NCBI RefSeq assembly: GCF_021531995.1 | Contig: NZ_JAFBIZ010000021.1 | Location: 1-35,085, forward strand | Length of the DNA: 35,085 nt | Direction: 5' to 3' | From: Faecalicatena contorta | GTDB lineage: Bacteria > Bacillota > Clostridia > Lachnospirales > Lachnospiraceae | Notes under the pieces: model-generated | Database searches by the model: none | The model's input: the letters and a program-made list of their open reading frames with translations, nothing else | What the model was told of the DNA's origin: nothing | Shown: positions 26,798-34,071 of the stretch, piece by piece | Numbering within the stretch: position 1 is the stretch's first letter | Layout: the number at the start of each line of letters is the position of its first letter | Position numbers and translations under genes: made by a program

Positions 26798-28338
26798 TAT
26801 CTTTCCTCCTGTGCTTTACATAATTCCTTCAGTTTCTTTACCATACCGGCAATGGTTGCCTGGTCAGAGATCTCAATCTGCATATGATACTTTTCTGCTT
26901 CTCTCGCCGTCTGTTCTCCGATACACAATGCCGGAACCTTTGTAAAATCCATATTCTTCATCGTCTGCACGAATCCACGTACAGTCGATGCACTTGTAAA
27001 TGTTACGCGGTCGATCTGCTCATTTTCTATCTTCTCCTTGATCATGTCTGCCAAAGGACTGTTCTCCCTGCAGACCGTCTCATAAATCGCGATATCTCTG
27101 TATGGTATATTGCCGGCATCCAGCTCTTCTATCAGTTCTTCAGATCCTTCTTTTGCACGAAGGAGATATATGACTGCATCTTTTCCCGCCATCTGCACCA
27201 ATGCCTTTCCAAGTTCTTTTCCATTGTACACTTCCGGCATCAGGTCTGCCATCCAGCCATATCGTTCCAGTTCCTTTGCCGTTGCCTCCCCGATGACCGC
27301 GAATTTCAAGTCCACATCGTTCCGAAGAAGTCTTCGAAGATCCGTTTTCTTTCCGGCAAGTGTCGTTCCAAAGAAAGTCTCTACTCCCGTCGGGCTCGTA
27401 AAGGTAATCCATACTTCCCGTTCTTCTGATTCTGCCAGAAGTTCCGACAGATCCACCTGCTCCGGACGGATCGGAGTTGTATCGATCATCGGAATCTCAA
27501 GCACCTCTGCACCCGCATCCCGAAGCTCCTTTGTAAGTCTGCTTGCTTTATTTCTTGCTCTGGTCACCACGATCTGCCTGCCGGCAAGCTCTCTCTTCTC
27601 ATACCAGGAGAATTCTTCTGACAATGCACATACTTTTCCCACAACAATGATTGCCGGGGTCTGTATCTTCGCCTTCTTAGAGTCCTCTTCCAGCCTGCTC
27701 ACGGTTGATACCACTTTTCGCTGACAATATCTGGTTCCCTGTTCCAGCACTGCAGCCGGCATATCAGGGTCCATTCCGGCCTGCATCAGCTTCTCCATCA
27801 CATGACCCATTGCCCGGATACTCATGAGAAATACGAGCGTAGCATTCATTCTGACAAGCGCTTCATAATCCGTGCGATCCTGTCCGTCTTTTCGCGGATG
27901 CCCCGTGATCACATGGAAAGAAGAAGTATAATCCCGATGTGTCACAGGAATTCCGGCATAGGCCGGAACCGCTACAGCCGAAGTGATCCCCGGAACCACC
28001 TCAAACGGCACGCCATGTTCTGAGAGAAGCTCCAGTTCCTCACCGCCGCGTCCGAACACGAACGGATCTCCGCCCTTTAAGCGAACCACCTTTTTTCCTT
28101 TTAATGCTTCATTAAGAAGGATCTGATTCGTTTCTTCCTGCGGAACGGAATGCCTCCCGGATCGTTTTCCTACGGATACCTTTTCTACTTTTTCCGGCAG
28201 CATACACAGGATCTCTTCACCAACCAGCGCATCGTATGCAATAAAATCCGCCTGTTCAATGACCTCTATTGCTTTTTTGGTTAATAGTCCTATATCTCCC
28301 GGGCCGGCTCCGACCAGCCATACTTTTCCAATACTCAT
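26797..28338 (-). CDS. cobA-hemD: Fused uroporphyrinogen-III C-methyltransferase / uroporphyrinogen-III synthase (CobA-HemD)
   Basis: 513 residues in two parts. Residues 1-245 are the SAM-dependent methyltransferase: VWLVGAGPGD is the first glycine-rich motif and KGGDPFVFGRGGEE the family signature. Residues 250-513 are HemD (IVVTRARNKASRLTKEL, FTSPTGVETF, FTSASTV). The fusion closes the linear tetrapyrrole and methylates it to precorrin-2, the branch to siroheme and cobalamin. ATG 28338 has AAGGAG 10 nt upstream; the longer frame to 28377 has none. No precorrin-2 dehydrogenase is in the window. Confidence 0.96.
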   Translation of the reverse strand: MSIGKVWLVGAGPGDIGLLTKKAIEVIEQADFIAYDALVGEEILCMLPEKVEKVSVGKRSGRHSVPQEETNQILLNEALKGKKVVRLKGGDPFVFGRGGEELELLSEHGVPFEVVPGITSAVAVPAYAGIPVTHRDYTSSFHVITGHPRKDGQDRTDYEALVRMNATLVFLMSIRAMGHVMEKLMQAGMDPDMPAAVLEQGTRYCQRKVVSTVSRLEEDSKKAKIQTPAIIVVGKVCALSEEFSWYEKRELAGRQIVVTRARNKASRLTKELRDAGAEVLEIPMIDTTPIRPEQVDLSELLAESEEREVWITFTSPTGVETFFGTTLAGKKTDLRRLLRNDVDLKFAVIGEATAKELERYGWMADLMPEVYNGKELGKALVQMAGKDAVIYLLRAKEGSEELIEELDAGNIPYRDIAIYETVCRENSPLADMIKEKIENEQIDRVTFTSASTVRGFVQTMKNMDFTKVPALCIGEQTAREAEKYHMQIEISDQATIAGMVKKLKELCKAQEER

Positions 28339-28367
28339 CCCAATATCACTCCTTCGCATATGAATAA

Positions 28368-28396
28368 ATTTTAACAAGATATACTTTTTCCCACAA
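28368..28396 (-). promoter_or_regulatory. Candidate promoter of the cobA-hemD operon
   Basis: On the minus strand TTGTGG (28391-28396), a 17-bp spacer and TAAAAT (28368-28373). If used, transcription starts about 25 bp before the gene and excludes the two hairpins upstream. The -35 is poor, so an upstream start cannot be ruled out. Confidence 0.45.
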
Positions 28397-28417
28397 TACT
28401 TATTTTATGGAATCTGC

Positions 28418-28486
28418 TTTGCGGGTAATGACATGAATTCATGCGTTATATCTGCGGATACATCAATCCATGTCATTACCTGCAAA
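28418..28486 (-). repeat. Large imperfect hairpin (18-bp arms)
   Basis: Arms 28418-28435 and 28469-28486 pair over all 18 positions, with one mismatch at the DNA level. On the minus-strand transcript that mismatch is an A opposite a C; on the plus strand it is a G-U pair. The loop is 33 nt. No T tract follows, so it is not a normal terminator. A 12-bp palindrome CATGAATTCATG (28432-28443) lies at the edge of the arm. Confidence 0.7.
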
Positions 28487-28508
28487 TCCTCCTGCACTCA
28501 GATACGCA

Positions 28509-28597
28509 AACAGCCATACCCGCACTTCCCCCTTCCATTTTCCAAAGAGATCTTCTCTTCAAAACACTGTACCGAGGTCGTCGCGGATATGGCTGTT
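28509..28597 (-). repeat. Second long inverted repeat upstream of cobA-hemD
   Basis: Arms 28509-28523 and 28583-28597 match at 14 of 15 positions. Between them is a small 6-bp hairpin near 28549-28563. With the 18-bp hairpin it fills most of the 300-bp gap between kdgK and cobA-hemD, which otherwise holds no gene. Confidence 0.65.
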
Positions 28598-28622
28598 CGG
28601 CTATATTTTCCTGCTACTCATG

Positions 28623-28648
28623 AGCTTATTTCTGTAGCTTATTTCTGT
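28623..28648. repeat. 13-bp tandem duplication across the kdgK stop codon
   Basis: AGCTTATTTCTGT occurs twice in succession (28623-28635 and 28636-28648). The copy nearer the gene contains the kdgK stop codon, so the duplication did not change the protein. Confidence 0.85.
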
Positions 28649-29550
28649 GCTGCCAGAAATTCTTCTACTTCTTTTTCCATCGGAATTGGTGTAACTGCAC
28701 CGTATCCTCTTGTGGAAAGTGCCGCTGCCGCATTGGCATATCTTGCACAATCCATTGGAGACATACCCTTGATGTAACGAGAGCAGAATGCTCCGTCAAA
28801 TGTGTCTCCGGCACCTGTCTGATCCACTGTATCCACCTTATATCCCGGGATGATCTCCTTTTTGCCGTCAGCGGATACCATTACACCCTTGGAGCCAAGT
28901 TTCAGAACAACAACTTTTACTCCGATAGAATGATAGTAATCTGCAATTGCCTCCGGATCGTCCATTCCGGTAATCGACTGTGCATCTTCAAGACTTGGCA
29001 TAAAGATATCGCAGTAAGGAACAGTTGCATTGATGATCGCTGCAGCTCTTTCTTTGGACCACAGTTTCAGTCTGATGTTCGGGTCATAAGTTACGATTAC
29101 ATTGTTCGCACGTGCAATCTTGCATGCCTCAAAGATAGCGTCGCATGCGGAATTACTGATTGCCTGGCTGATTCCGGATATATGAAGCAGCTTTGCACTT
29201 GCGATCAGCTGTTCCGGAACATCTGCAGGTCCCATCTTGCTTGCAGCAGATCCTGCACGGAAATATGTGAATTCATGTCCTTTTTCTGTGTAAGTAATAA
29301 AATACAGTCCTGTATGAGCTGTTGTAAGACGATTTACATAAGAAGTATCAACGCCTTCACTCTCCCACAGTTTCATGAATGCATCGCCAAATGTATCCTG
29401 TCCTACCTGTGTGAAGTAAGCAGTCTGTGCCCCCTGACGTGCTGCTGCCATCAGAAAGTTAGAGGTATCTCCACCAAATCCTTCTTTATAAATACCTTTT
29501 TCGGTATTGCTTAATTCCATTAACGGTTCGCCAATTGATACTATATCCAT
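28639..29550 (-). CDS. kdgK: PfkB-family sugar kinase, probable 2-keto-3-deoxygluconate kinase
   Basis: 303 residues. IVSIGEPLMEL and GGDTSNFLMAAARQG open the ribokinase fold; YFRAGSAASKM matches the KDG-kinase group, and DQTGAGDTFDGAF carries the catalytic Asp and the anion hole. It would phosphorylate 2-keto-3-deoxygluconate (KDG) to KDPG, the substrate of an aldolase domain encoded at the head of the same operon. ATG 29550 has AAAGGAG upstream; seven extra in-frame codons were rejected. It is the last gene of the operon. A fructokinase-like specificity is the main alternative. Confidence 0.87.
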   Translation of the reverse strand: MDIVSIGEPLMELSNTEKGIYKEGFGGDTSNFLMAAARQGAQTAYFTQVGQDTFGDAFMKLWESEGVDTSYVNRLTTAHTGLYFITYTEKGHEFTYFRAGSAASKMGPADVPEQLIASAKLLHISGISQAISNSACDAIFEACKIARANNVIVTYDPNIRLKLWSKERAAAIINATVPYCDIFMPSLEDAQSITGMDDPEAIADYYHSIGVKVVVLKLGSKGVMVSADGKKEIIPGYKVDTVDQTGAGDTFDGAFCSRYIKGMSPMDCARYANAAAALSTRGYGAVTPIPMEKEVEEFLAAQK

Positions 29551-29569
29551 GATTTTTTCTCCTTTAATC

Positions 29570-29656
29570 ATACCCTCATGTTATCCATGTGCTAATCATC
29601 CCGCCATAAAATGGCGGGACAATCAGGTGAAACATTATGTCTGATCCATAGGGTAT
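29570..29656 (-). other. Candidate multi-stem RNA upstream of kdgK
   Basis: A 7-bp outer pair (29570-29576 with 29650-29656) encloses a perfect 8-bp hairpin with a 3-nt loop (29600-29607 with 29611-29618) and shorter possible stems on either side. The outer stem ends 5-6 nt before the kdgK ribosome binding site. It could control kdgK translation or stabilise a processed mRNA; there is no T tract. Confidence 0.45.
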
Positions 29657-29662
29657 ATATGT

Positions 29663-30352
29663 CTATACGCGGTTGAATTTATCAAGACCAGCTTTGATAG
29701 ATCCCTGCTCGATGATCAGCTGAGCTTCCAGAAGCTCTGTAGCTTCGATTTCTTCACATACCTTTAATACTTCTTCGATGCTGTCCTTCGGAATTGCAAC
29801 AACACCAGAGCAGTCAGCTACGATCAGGTCGCCAGGAGCTACCATGATACCGCCACACATTACAGGCACATTATTAGCATATGTTTTGTATTTTCCTAAT
29901 GTTGTATTAGCAGAAATACTTCTTGAGAAGATCTCAAATTTTCTTCCGCCGTAGAGTCCGCCTTCAGCCTGTCCTTTTCTGATCTCTTCTACATCACGAA
30001 GTCCACCGTCAAGGATTGCGCCTGCAAAGTTGTTAGCTACAGCACCGGCTGTCATGATACCGCCCCACAGAGCAACATCTTTATCGCTGTTAGCCATGCT
30101 GATAACCATTACGCTTCCTGCTTCCTCACATGCATCCATAGCTTCAAATGCATGAGTTGGTCCACAGTTTTCTCCGTTTGCAGGTCCCTCCTGTACTGTT
30201 ACAGCCGGTCCTACCAGTCTTTCACTTCCAGAAATTCTTGGCTGCATCTCATAATCCATGTAACGACGGCAGCCGCATACTTTTTCACATGCATCAGATA
30301 CAGATGCGCTTGCGATTACTTTAAATCTTTCGATGATATCTTTACTTACCAT
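29663..30352 (-). CDS. RraA-family aldolase/decarboxylase
   Basis: 229 residues. The family signature is complete: WGGIMTAGAVANNFAGAILDGGLRD with Arg119 and Asp120, matching the catalytic pair of 4-hydroxy-4-methyl-2-oxoglutarate aldolase, and GDLIVADCSGVVAIP near 175. Characterised relatives cleave 4-hydroxy-2-oxo acids or decarboxylate oxaloacetate with a divalent metal. In an operon of keto-acid enzymes a retro-aldol or decarboxylation role is more likely than the RNase-E-inhibitor role that named the family. GGAGG lies 8 nt before the ATG. Confidence 0.88.
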   Translation of the reverse strand: MVSKDIIERFKVIASASVSDACEKVCGCRRYMDYEMQPRISGSERLVGPAVTVQEGPANGENCGPTHAFEAMDACEEAGSVMVISMANSDKDVALWGGIMTAGAVANNFAGAILDGGLRDVEEIRKGQAEGGLYGGRKFEIFSRSISANTTLGKYKTYANNVPVMCGGIMVAPGDLIVADCSGVVAIPKDSIEEVLKVCEEIEATELLEAQLIIEQGSIKAGLDKFNRV

Positions 30353-30390
30353 TTTCTTATCCTCCTAGAATCATTCCATTCAATGACAGA

Positions 30391-31323
30391 TTATTGTCCC
30401 ATAGCTCCGCCCGGGCAGATTCCTGTCTCCACTTTCTCGTTAACAGTCTTATTCTTCAGAACACCGATCTGTGGAATGATTGCTTCCATTGTCTGTCCTG
30501 CAACGATAGTCTCAGGAGCTCCGATATCGCCAAGAGCAACTACATCACCAGGATTCAGAGTCATGTGATGTGTCAGGTTCGCAAGGATTGTCTGCATTGT
30601 CCAGTATGTATTCACACCTGTGTTACCTTCCTGTTTCCACTCGCCGTCAACCTTGAACTTCAATTCAACTGCGTTAGGATCTTCGATCTGGTCTGCAGGA
30701 ATGATGTATGGTCCAAATGGAGCAAATTTATCAAACATCTTGTTCTTCGGATACAGAACGCCACGGCATGTTACGTCATTGGAAATAGTCCATCCTGCAA
30801 CGTGATCCATGATGTTTTCCGGTGTACAGTATTTTGCTGTAGAACCGATAACTGCTGTAAGCTCACATCCGTATGTAACCTTGTCGTATGGTTTTCCATC
30901 AATGTTAGGAATTACAACATCTTCGCCCGGTTTGCAGAAAGATGTAGATGGTTTCAGGAAGATGTGTGGGCACTCTGGATCCGGCAGCTTACCAACTTTT
31001 ACATGTGTAGCGAATGTACGTCCGATCCAGATAGACTTTGTCGGGTTGATCGGGTTCAGGATCATCTCTTCCTTCAGATCATATAACAGGTCGCTGTCAG
31101 CCGGGATCCACTCAACAAGTGCTCTTGCAGCATCTGCTCCAGCCTGTCCTAATTTCATCATTTCTACCATATCTGTCGGCAGGTTAGCAAGTGCAGGTTT
31201 TTTCTCTGCAGCGTATGCAGCATAAGCCTCAGCAAGTTTCACTACCTTATCTTCTCCTACTAATACTCCTGTCTGAACGTCGCCAGGTGCGAATGCAAAT
31301 GTACCTAATTTAATGTTTGTCAT
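30391..31323 (-). CDS. Fumarylacetoacetate hydrolase (FAH) family protein
   Basis: 310 residues, with an FAH-type C-terminal domain: YGCELTAVIG, then SNDVTCRG and FDKFAPFGPYII. Family members hydrolyse or hydrate C-C bonds of acylpyruvates and 2,4-diketo-3-deoxy sugar acids, or decarboxylate oxaloacetate. The metal site normally has an ExE pair in the first motif; here it reads G-C-E (Gly152, Glu154), so one ligand is lost, while Asp183 of the second motif is kept. The substrate is therefore probably unusual. It is flanked by an RraA-family and a siroheme-type gene, both in the same direction. Confidence 0.9.
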   Translation of the reverse strand: MTNIKLGTFAFAPGDVQTGVLVGEDKVVKLAEAYAAYAAEKKPALANLPTDMVEMMKLGQAGADAARALVEWIPADSDLLYDLKEEMILNPINPTKSIWIGRTFATHVKVGKLPDPECPHIFLKPSTSFCKPGEDVVIPNIDGKPYDKVTYGCELTAVIGSTAKYCTPENIMDHVAGWTISNDVTCRGVLYPKNKMFDKFAPFGPYIIPADQIEDPNAVELKFKVDGEWKQEGNTGVNTYWTMQTILANLTHHMTLNPGDVVALGDIGAPETIVAGQTMEAIIPQIGVLKNKTVNEKVETGICPGGAMGQ

Positions 31324-31411
31324 TTTTCTGTTCTCCTTTTCCTTTTTTATATTTTTTTAATTTTAATTACTTTTTTATCTGTATGTTTGAATCTATTATC
31401 CTTCCGGAGGA

Positions 31412-32395
31412 TTAGCACTTAGCTCCACCTGTCAGGTGCAGTTTTGCTTCCAGAATTGCCTGCTTACGGCTTAAGATATCATCACTTAATAACTGAGCCT
31501 GTACATTTTCAAATCCAATACGCTCAATTGTCTGTGCGAAACGTTCGCCGGTCTTACCCTGCTCTCTGAACAGAAGAATTGCTTTTTCGATGACTGCCAT
31601 AACTTCGTCTTCCGTTGTAAATACTTTATCAATAGCCATTCCGCGGGTTACCCATTTGCCCCAGCGTCCGCCGATGTAGATCTTGTATCCGCCTCTTACC
31701 TTCGGCTGCATAGCTCCGAATGGACATACATCCATCTTGCCATCATTTCCAAGATGTACACAACGTCCACAGTTATTACATTTTGACTCATCCAGCTGGA
31801 TTGTTCCTTCATCGTCTCTGGAAAGTGCTCCCATCGGACAAGAAGCCAAAGCTGCACAACTCTTACATCCGTTACATTCATCTTCGTCTACTTCTACAAC
31901 GGTCTGTCCGATAACAGCAAGGTCATTCAGATCCGGTTTTACACAGTTGTTCGGGCATCCGCCTACTGCAATTTTAAATTTGTGCGGAAGCAATACATCG
32001 TGCCATCCAAGGTAGAATGTTTCGTGAATCTTTTCAGAAAGTGCAAATGTATCAATCTGACCATACTGGCAGATTGTTCCTTTACAGGACACTACCGGTC
32101 TTACCTTAGATCCTGTTCCACCCGTTACAAGTCCTGCTTTAGCAATTTCAGCCTGAAAAGCCTCTGCTTTGTCAGCTGGAATTCCCTGTACCTCAAATGT
32201 CATTCGAGAAGTCAACCCTACGATTCCGTTTCCGTACTTCTCAGCAGCTTCCTGGATTACCTTCATCTGCTCTGTTGTTACTCTTCCGTTTACGGTAAGA
32301 ATACGAGCAGAGAATTCATCCGTTCCTTTGTTGTTAAGGAAGCCCATACCTTTGAGACGCTTCTCTTCTTCTGGTTTGATTGTTAATGGTGCCAT
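31412..32395 (-). CDS. AsrC-like siroheme/Fe-S reductase with two [4Fe-4S] ferredoxin motifs
   Basis: 327 residues. The N-terminal half has the sulfite/nitrite-reductase ferredoxin-like half domain. Siroheme/cluster ligands are Cys104 and Cys109 (CKGTIC) and Cys147 and Cys151 (CPNNC). A ferredoxin insert follows with Cys174, 177, 180, 186 and Cys206, 209, 212, 224, holding two further clusters. The length matches anaerobic sulfite reductase subunit C. The first motif is CX4C, where the usual spacing is CX5C. AsrA and AsrB subunits are absent, so electrons may come from the neighbouring flavoprotein or from ferredoxin. Sulfite is the default substrate, but an unusual one is possible. Confidence 0.87.
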   Translation of the reverse strand: MAPLTIKPEEEKRLKGMGFLNNKGTDEFSARILTVNGRVTTEQMKVIQEAAEKYGNGIVGLTSRMTFEVQGIPADKAEAFQAEIAKAGLVTGGTGSKVRPVVSCKGTICQYGQIDTFALSEKIHETFYLGWHDVLLPHKFKIAVGGCPNNCVKPDLNDLAVIGQTVVEVDEDECNGCKSCAALASCPMGALSRDDEGTIQLDESKCNNCGRCVHLGNDGKMDVCPFGAMQPKVRGGYKIYIGGRWGKWVTRGMAIDKVFTTEDEVMAVIEKAILLFREQGKTGERFAQTIERIGFENVQAQLLSDDILSRKQAILEAKLHLTGGAKC

Positions 32396-32422
32396 TTAAA
32401 TTCCTCCTTTTTCTCTTCCGGC

Positions 32423-34048
32423 TTAGACTAAATCAGTGCCATTAAATGTGGTTCCTGACTCCAGAACTTTTGTGTTCGTGTAGCCATAATATCTTAACTT
32501 ATTTTGTAATAAGTAAGCTCGTTTACCTTTTGTACATACAAGCAAAAGCTTGTCATCTGTACCATATTCCGGCAGTACTCCCTCGACCGTTGTCGGATCA
32601 ACAAATGGTGCCCCTTCGATTGCAGGTGTAATTGACGCATCGATGACTTTGTACTCTGAATAGTCTCCGGTCGCATATTCTTCCGGTGTAATACTGTCCA
32701 TTGTTCCGTCCAGCTTATTCTCCAGCACCTGTACAGCCAGCACAAATGGGTGAATTGCTGTTGAGAACGGCGGAGCATATGCCATATCCATGTTATCCAG
32801 ATCATCCAGACTTCCTTTTAATGCAAGTGCTGTTGCGCCTACATCAACGACCTTGTCGACCGCTCCCGCTCCAAGTGCTTCTACTCCCAGGAATTTCTTC
32901 GTTGCCTTATCTGCAACCACTTTAATGATGAATGTATCAGATCCCGGATAATAATGAGCTTTATCATCCGTAACGACAGTAACACTGGCCGGATCGAATC
33001 CTGCAGCTTTTGCTGTCTCCTCTGTAAATCCTGTTTTTCCGATATTCAGACCCGGCAGATGACATACTGCAGTTCCGAGTACTCCCGGATATGCCACTTT
33101 CTTTCCGGCGATATTCATAGCGCACACACGTCCTGCCATATTGGCTGTAGATCCCATTGGAGACCACTGCGGCTGTCTTGTGTACCGGTTCCATACCGTC
33201 ACGCAATCCCCTACTGCATAGATATCATCTACATTTGTTTCCATATATTCATTTACTTTAATCGTCCTGTTCGGCATCAGTTCAATTCCGGTTCCGTCAA
33301 GAAAAGCTGTATTTGCACGGATACCAATAGAAAGAATTACAACATCTGCCTTCGCACCCTTTTTATCTGTCAGAACTTTCTCCGGCTTATCCGTTCCCTG
33401 AATGGATTCTACTCTGCGCCCTGTCATAACCTTGATTCCGATGGATGCCAGGTGATCTGCAAAGAAGTTGGCAAAATCTTTGGAGAATCCAGGTAATACC
33501 TGATCTGCCATATCAATCACCGTTACACGAAGATCCATCTTACGAAGATTTTCTGCAACTTCCAGTCCAATAAAGCCTCCGCCTACGACAACTGCTCTTT
33601 CACAATTGTTATCTTTGATATAATCCTTTGCTGCAAATGCATCTTCTGGAGTTCTCATACAGAACACACCCGGAAGATCGATCCCCGGAAGCGGAGGTTT
33701 GATCGGAGATGCTCCTGTTGCAACTACAAGTTTGTCATATTCATAGGTAACTGTTTCACCGTCTGCATTCAAAGCCTCTACCGTCTTAGACTCCGGATTC
33801 ACCTTTGTCACTTCGGTCTCCGTAATTACATTGGCTCCTGTCAGATTCGAAAACTTTTCCGGTGTGTTAACAATCAGGGCTTCTTTCTCCTTGATCACTT
33901 CTCCCACATAATACGGAAGTCCACAACCTGCATAAGAGATATCTTTTCCTTTCGTCACAATCGTAACTTCCGCATCCGGCATCTCTCTTTTCAGTTTTGC
34001 AGCTGTCTTGGTTCCGGCTGCCACGCCACCGATAATTAATACTTTCAT
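32423..34048 (-). CDS. CoA-disulfide / persulfide reductase with C-terminal rhodanese domain
   Basis: 541 residues. FAD- and NAD(P)H-binding motifs are VLIIGGVAAGTKTA at the N-terminus and AVVVGGGFIGLEVAE around 170. Cys42 in ISYAGCGLPYY is the redox-active Cys of the CoA-disulfide reductase group. The last 90 residues are a rhodanese domain with Cys505 in LVCTKGKR. This layout matches the NADH-dependent persulfide/polysulfide reductases, which release sulfide from bound sulfane sulfur. A possible role as electron donor to the adjacent siroheme reductase is inference. AGGAG lies just before the ATG. Confidence 0.92.
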   Translation of the reverse strand: MKVLIIGGVAAGTKTAAKLKREMPDAEVTIVTKGKDISYAGCGLPYYVGEVIKEKEALIVNTPEKFSNLTGANVITETEVTKVNPESKTVEALNADGETVTYEYDKLVVATGASPIKPPLPGIDLPGVFCMRTPEDAFAAKDYIKDNNCERAVVVGGGFIGLEVAENLRKMDLRVTVIDMADQVLPGFSKDFANFFADHLASIGIKVMTGRRVESIQGTDKPEKVLTDKKGAKADVVILSIGIRANTAFLDGTGIELMPNRTIKVNEYMETNVDDIYAVGDCVTVWNRYTRQPQWSPMGSTANMAGRVCAMNIAGKKVAYPGVLGTAVCHLPGLNIGKTGFTEETAKAAGFDPASVTVVTDDKAHYYPGSDTFIIKVVADKATKKFLGVEALGAGAVDKVVDVGATALALKGSLDDLDNMDMAYAPPFSTAIHPFVLAVQVLENKLDGTMDSITPEEYATGDYSEYKVIDASITPAIEGAPFVDPTTVEGVLPEYGTDDKLLLVCTKGKRAYLLQNKLRYYGYTNTKVLESGTTFNGTDLV

Positions 34049-34071
34049 GTAAACTCCTCCCTATATCATTT

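Noticed and set aside
28378-28638. Cobalamin riboswitch before cobA-hemD
   Set aside because: The conserved B12 box and the GGTG-type core are not visible on the minus strand. The structure present is two long simple hairpins.
31324-31411. Terminator between the AsrC-like and FAH genes
   Set aside because: The only hairpin there is about 5 bp and has no T tract on the minus strand; the long T runs are on the plus strand.
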